Assembly: GCA_002205965.3 (NCBI GenBank)
Contig: NADL03000061.1
Span: 310,001 to 374,000, forward strand
DNA length: 64,000 nt
Direction of reading: 5' to 3'
Source of the DNA: Kappaphycus alvarezii
Lineage: Eukaryota > Rhodophyta > Florideophyceae > Gigartinales > Solieriaceae
Under the pieces are notes generated by a model, which worked only from the letters and a program-made list of their open reading frames with translations, was not told the origin of the DNA and made no database searches. Numbering within the stretch: the first letter of the stretch is position 1; the number at the start of each line of letters is the position of its first letter. The position numbers were made by a program, and so were the translations under genes. Of this stretch, positions 62,246 to 64,000 are shown piece after piece.

Positions 62246-63256
62246 GTTTCTTCTGATACAACCCAGTGGGGATAGGCCTTCTCTAGCATAATTTCTCAGC
62301 ACGGCCTCGCAAACTCCCTGTGGTCCAGAAGTCTGCAGCAACACACATAAGAGGACGAACCAACCATCCTTTCGCTTAAAGACTGGTTTTGAAATCCTCA
62401 ATCTGACCCTTCTTGTCGTTATGACCTCATAGTTTTGATTCGTCCCTCTCATTGCCAGCCGAACAATCGGGAAGGAAATATCCTTGCCCCTCAAATTGCA
62501 GGGAAATAGGTCATCATACTTCATACTTGTGGCCAATTTCAAAGTATCATATCGTTTTTTCTTCTCTGCATTAAACACCTGACGAGCTTGGTCCAACAGA
62601 ACCCTCTTGGATAGCTTCGCATACGACTGCTCCTCCCACAAAGTGAGATGCGACGTATGACCCACGCCGTCCAACAACAAGGACAAACACTTCGCCGCAA
62701 TAGCTGGACGCACTGAAAACTCCTCTTCCAAAGCGACAGTACTGGGTGGCAGTATAATATGATCCATCTGGGTGGGCGTATTAAGTTGTTGAGTGCTAGA
62801 TCCATTCATTGTATCATTGATAAGTTCCGGCTGAATATGGAAATTAGAATGCTGCACCGCACCAGGTGTTTTCGAAAAGATAGGAGACGGCGGAGGTGCT
62901 TTTGGCACGTCTGTTGGACGCTGTTCGACAGCGAGGACGGGGTCTTGAATGGAACATGGGGCGCTAGATATTTGCCCCCTATGAAGCATAACGAATTCTT
63001 CGTCGGTCCTGTTACCGGAACTAGGGCCTTCAATTTTCGCACATATCATCAGAGAAAAGTTTTTTAGGTTGCCTGAGGATCTTGCAGTGTTCTCGAGGTG
63101 GCGGGCGATACTAATGATCATGGTGAGACAAGATGCCACCTGTTCATTTTCGGAAGAGGAGAATAATGTTGCCGGCGAGTTGTCGAAATCTTGAAGAAGA
63201 CGGACAAGTTTGATGGCGGCGGCGTCAAATTTGTCTGAAAAGTCGGGCTCTTTCAT
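62189..63256 (-). CDS. Unrecognised 355-residue protein, probable host gene
   Basis: This is the longest non-transposon frame in the window. ATG at 63256 opens MKEPDFSDKFDAAAIKLVRL, helical for the first ~90 residues. A Pro/Ser/Thr-rich linker (PKAPPPSPIFSKTPG, residues ~120-170) follows. From residue ~185 an ordered domain runs: AAKCLSLLLDGVGHTSHLTL, QARQVFNAEKKKRYDTLKLA, DDLFPCNLRGKDISFPIVRL and RKDGWFVLLCVLLQTSG. No signal peptide or membrane segment is obvious. I do not recognise a family. The frame ends at 62189 but the sequence appears to continue in another frame at 62245-61631, so the annotated end is probably premature. The neighbours are a gypsy fragment and a LINE-D end. Confidence 0.6.
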   Translation of the reverse strand: MKEPDFSDKFDAAAIKLVRLLQDFDNSPATLFSSSENEQVASCLTMIISIARHLENTARSSGNLKNFSLMICAKIEGPSSGNRTDEEFVMLHRGQISSAPCSIQDPVLAVEQRPTDVPKAPPPSPIFSKTPGAVQHSNFHIQPELINDTMNGSSTQQLNTPTQMDHIILPPSTVALEEEFSVRPAIAAKCLSLLLDGVGHTSHLTLWEEQSYAKLSKRVLLDQARQVFNAEKKKRYDTLKLATSMKYDDLFPCNLRGKDISFPIVRLAMRGTNQNYEVITTRRVRLRISKPVFKRKDGWFVLLCVLLQTSGPQGVCEAVLRNYAREGLSPLGCIRRNHSSIAASADCGGPIACTA

Positions 63257-63559
63257 TGTCGAGGTTAGGAGCTCTCTTGGCGAAGGGTACAGAGTTTGTG
63301 AAAGATGCGGATAGGTTGAACAATTATTGCTATCCGAACGGCGATCCCTAGAGGGCCTCGACGTTTAGCTTTCGCAACGAAGAGTTAGGTAGAGAATTTA
63401 AGCTTGATTACTAGCGTATTCTGTAACCGAAAACTGTAAGCTTAAACGCACTTAAACTCAAATCCATACAGATGCAGTATTTTACTGTTACGTAAACACT
63501 TGGAAATTTAAATCGGAACCTGCGCTGCACCCGAGATCTGGCGCACTACCGTGCTACTG
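63257..63559. other. 5' flank of the unrecognised gene
   Basis: AT-rich spacer, presumably including that gene's promoter on the minus strand. TACTGTACAGTACTGTTTTC lies at 63554-63573. Confidence 0.4.
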
Positions 63560-64000
63560 TACAGTACTGTTTTCCTTCGCCTTGGCTGCCCAATATTCTC
63601 CGGCACCGAGCAATGCTCTTTCTGGCTCACCTCTCACTGAAGAGCGCCCCTTTGCTTCACATCCTTGGTCCCCATGCCAGTGCTGTCCCTGAGCTGATAT
63701 CTCCGTTAGCCATCACAAACTGCTTCGTGATCACCTTTTCTCCTAGCTCACTGCTCTCGCGATCGCTGTGCGCCCTGTTCGCGACACCTATCTATCTCTT
63801 CCGTGTAGAACTCGTCATTGATGGCACCTAGCCTGCCCTACGCCCCCAGCGCTTCATCCCAACAGTCATCAGCCCTCATTGCATCCCCTACCACCCATCC
63901 GCCTTCCAGCACCCCACCGCCCTTCTTCCCCAAGCTGAGGTCGTTAAAGAAGTTTGCTACCGCGGTATGTATAACGAGCTCCATATGGATTTACACCGTA
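63560..64000 (+). pseudogene. LINE-D copy running off the right edge
   Basis: In + frames LRLGCPIFSGTEQCSFW (~63578-63628) begins the block seen in other LINE-D copies, then LGPHASAVPEL for the knuckle (LDSYGHHASVC in the copy at 23400). Near 63867 VISPHCIPYHPSAFQHPTAL is the endonuclease region (DVTVISPHS), followed by VCYRGMYNELHMDLHR at the very end. Indels place these in three frames. The element's tail is outside the window. Confidence 0.65.

Noticed and set aside
1-64000. tRNA genes, rRNA operons, CRISPR arrays, bacterial operons or promoters
   Set aside because: No cloverleaf with a proper T-loop, no spaced identical repeats of CRISPR type and no bacterial gene organisation were seen by eye.

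Overview
This is a eukaryotic, repeat-dominated window. Nearly everything recognisable is mobile-element DNA: LTR retrotransposons of the Ty3/gypsy and Ty1/copia types, several lineages of non-LTR retrotransposons (LINEs) that appear to carry a restriction-like endonuclease, and a PIF/Harbinger-type DNA transposon remnant. Only about three loci look like non-transposon genes. Reading frames are broken by many indels, there are no operons or bacterial signals, and I found no rRNA operon, tRNA or CRISPR array. I cannot fix the organism. A fungus-like microbial eukaryote or a red alga would both fit: a chromodomain gypsy element, a CT-rich leader before a candidate host gene, a plant/stramenopile-type Harbinger pair, and a short plastid/bacterial 16S-like string.

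Layout. 1-4146: 3' three quarters of a chromodomain gypsy element ending in its 3' LTR. 4163-4362: a ~200-bp dispersed repeat (second copy 58722-58940). 4922-7033: decayed PIF/Harbinger pair (transposase on +, accessory protein on -). 9792-10399: a HAPSTR1-like host gene candidate. 11050-18800: antisense and sense LINEs followed by a truncated copia element. 19170-20315 and 55680-56860: two copies of a unit encoding an acidic-tailed protein. 20460-34050: LINE-B copies, one of them nearly complete (28920-32770). 34100-38550: the longest LINE-A copy, with ORF1 and ORF2. 38560-48540: more LINE fragments. 48840-54760: two copia elements meeting tail to tail. 56890-57591: LINE ORF1. 59290-61250: gypsy gag with a candidate 5' LTR on the - strand. 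61631-63256: an unrecognised gene on the - strand. 63560-64000: a LINE 3' end running off the window.

For reference I use local names. LINE-A has two ORFs and a C-terminal DVTVAHP motif. LINE-B is a zinc-finger/RT/endonuclease element whose 3' ends read ...ACACCCAAACCTTTCCCC. LINE-C is a separate RT family ending in AATAAA. LINE-D and LINE-E are relatives of A, with DVTVISPHS and DVTVAHPS motifs and (ACC)n tails.

The most interesting signal is a population of very short insertions, about 44-108 bp. They are the extreme 3' tail of LINE-B, carry 8-13 bp target-site duplications, and are scattered through other retroelements, often right beside an older tail. They look like drastically 5'-truncated target-primed products, or a tiny parasite using the LINE-B tail.
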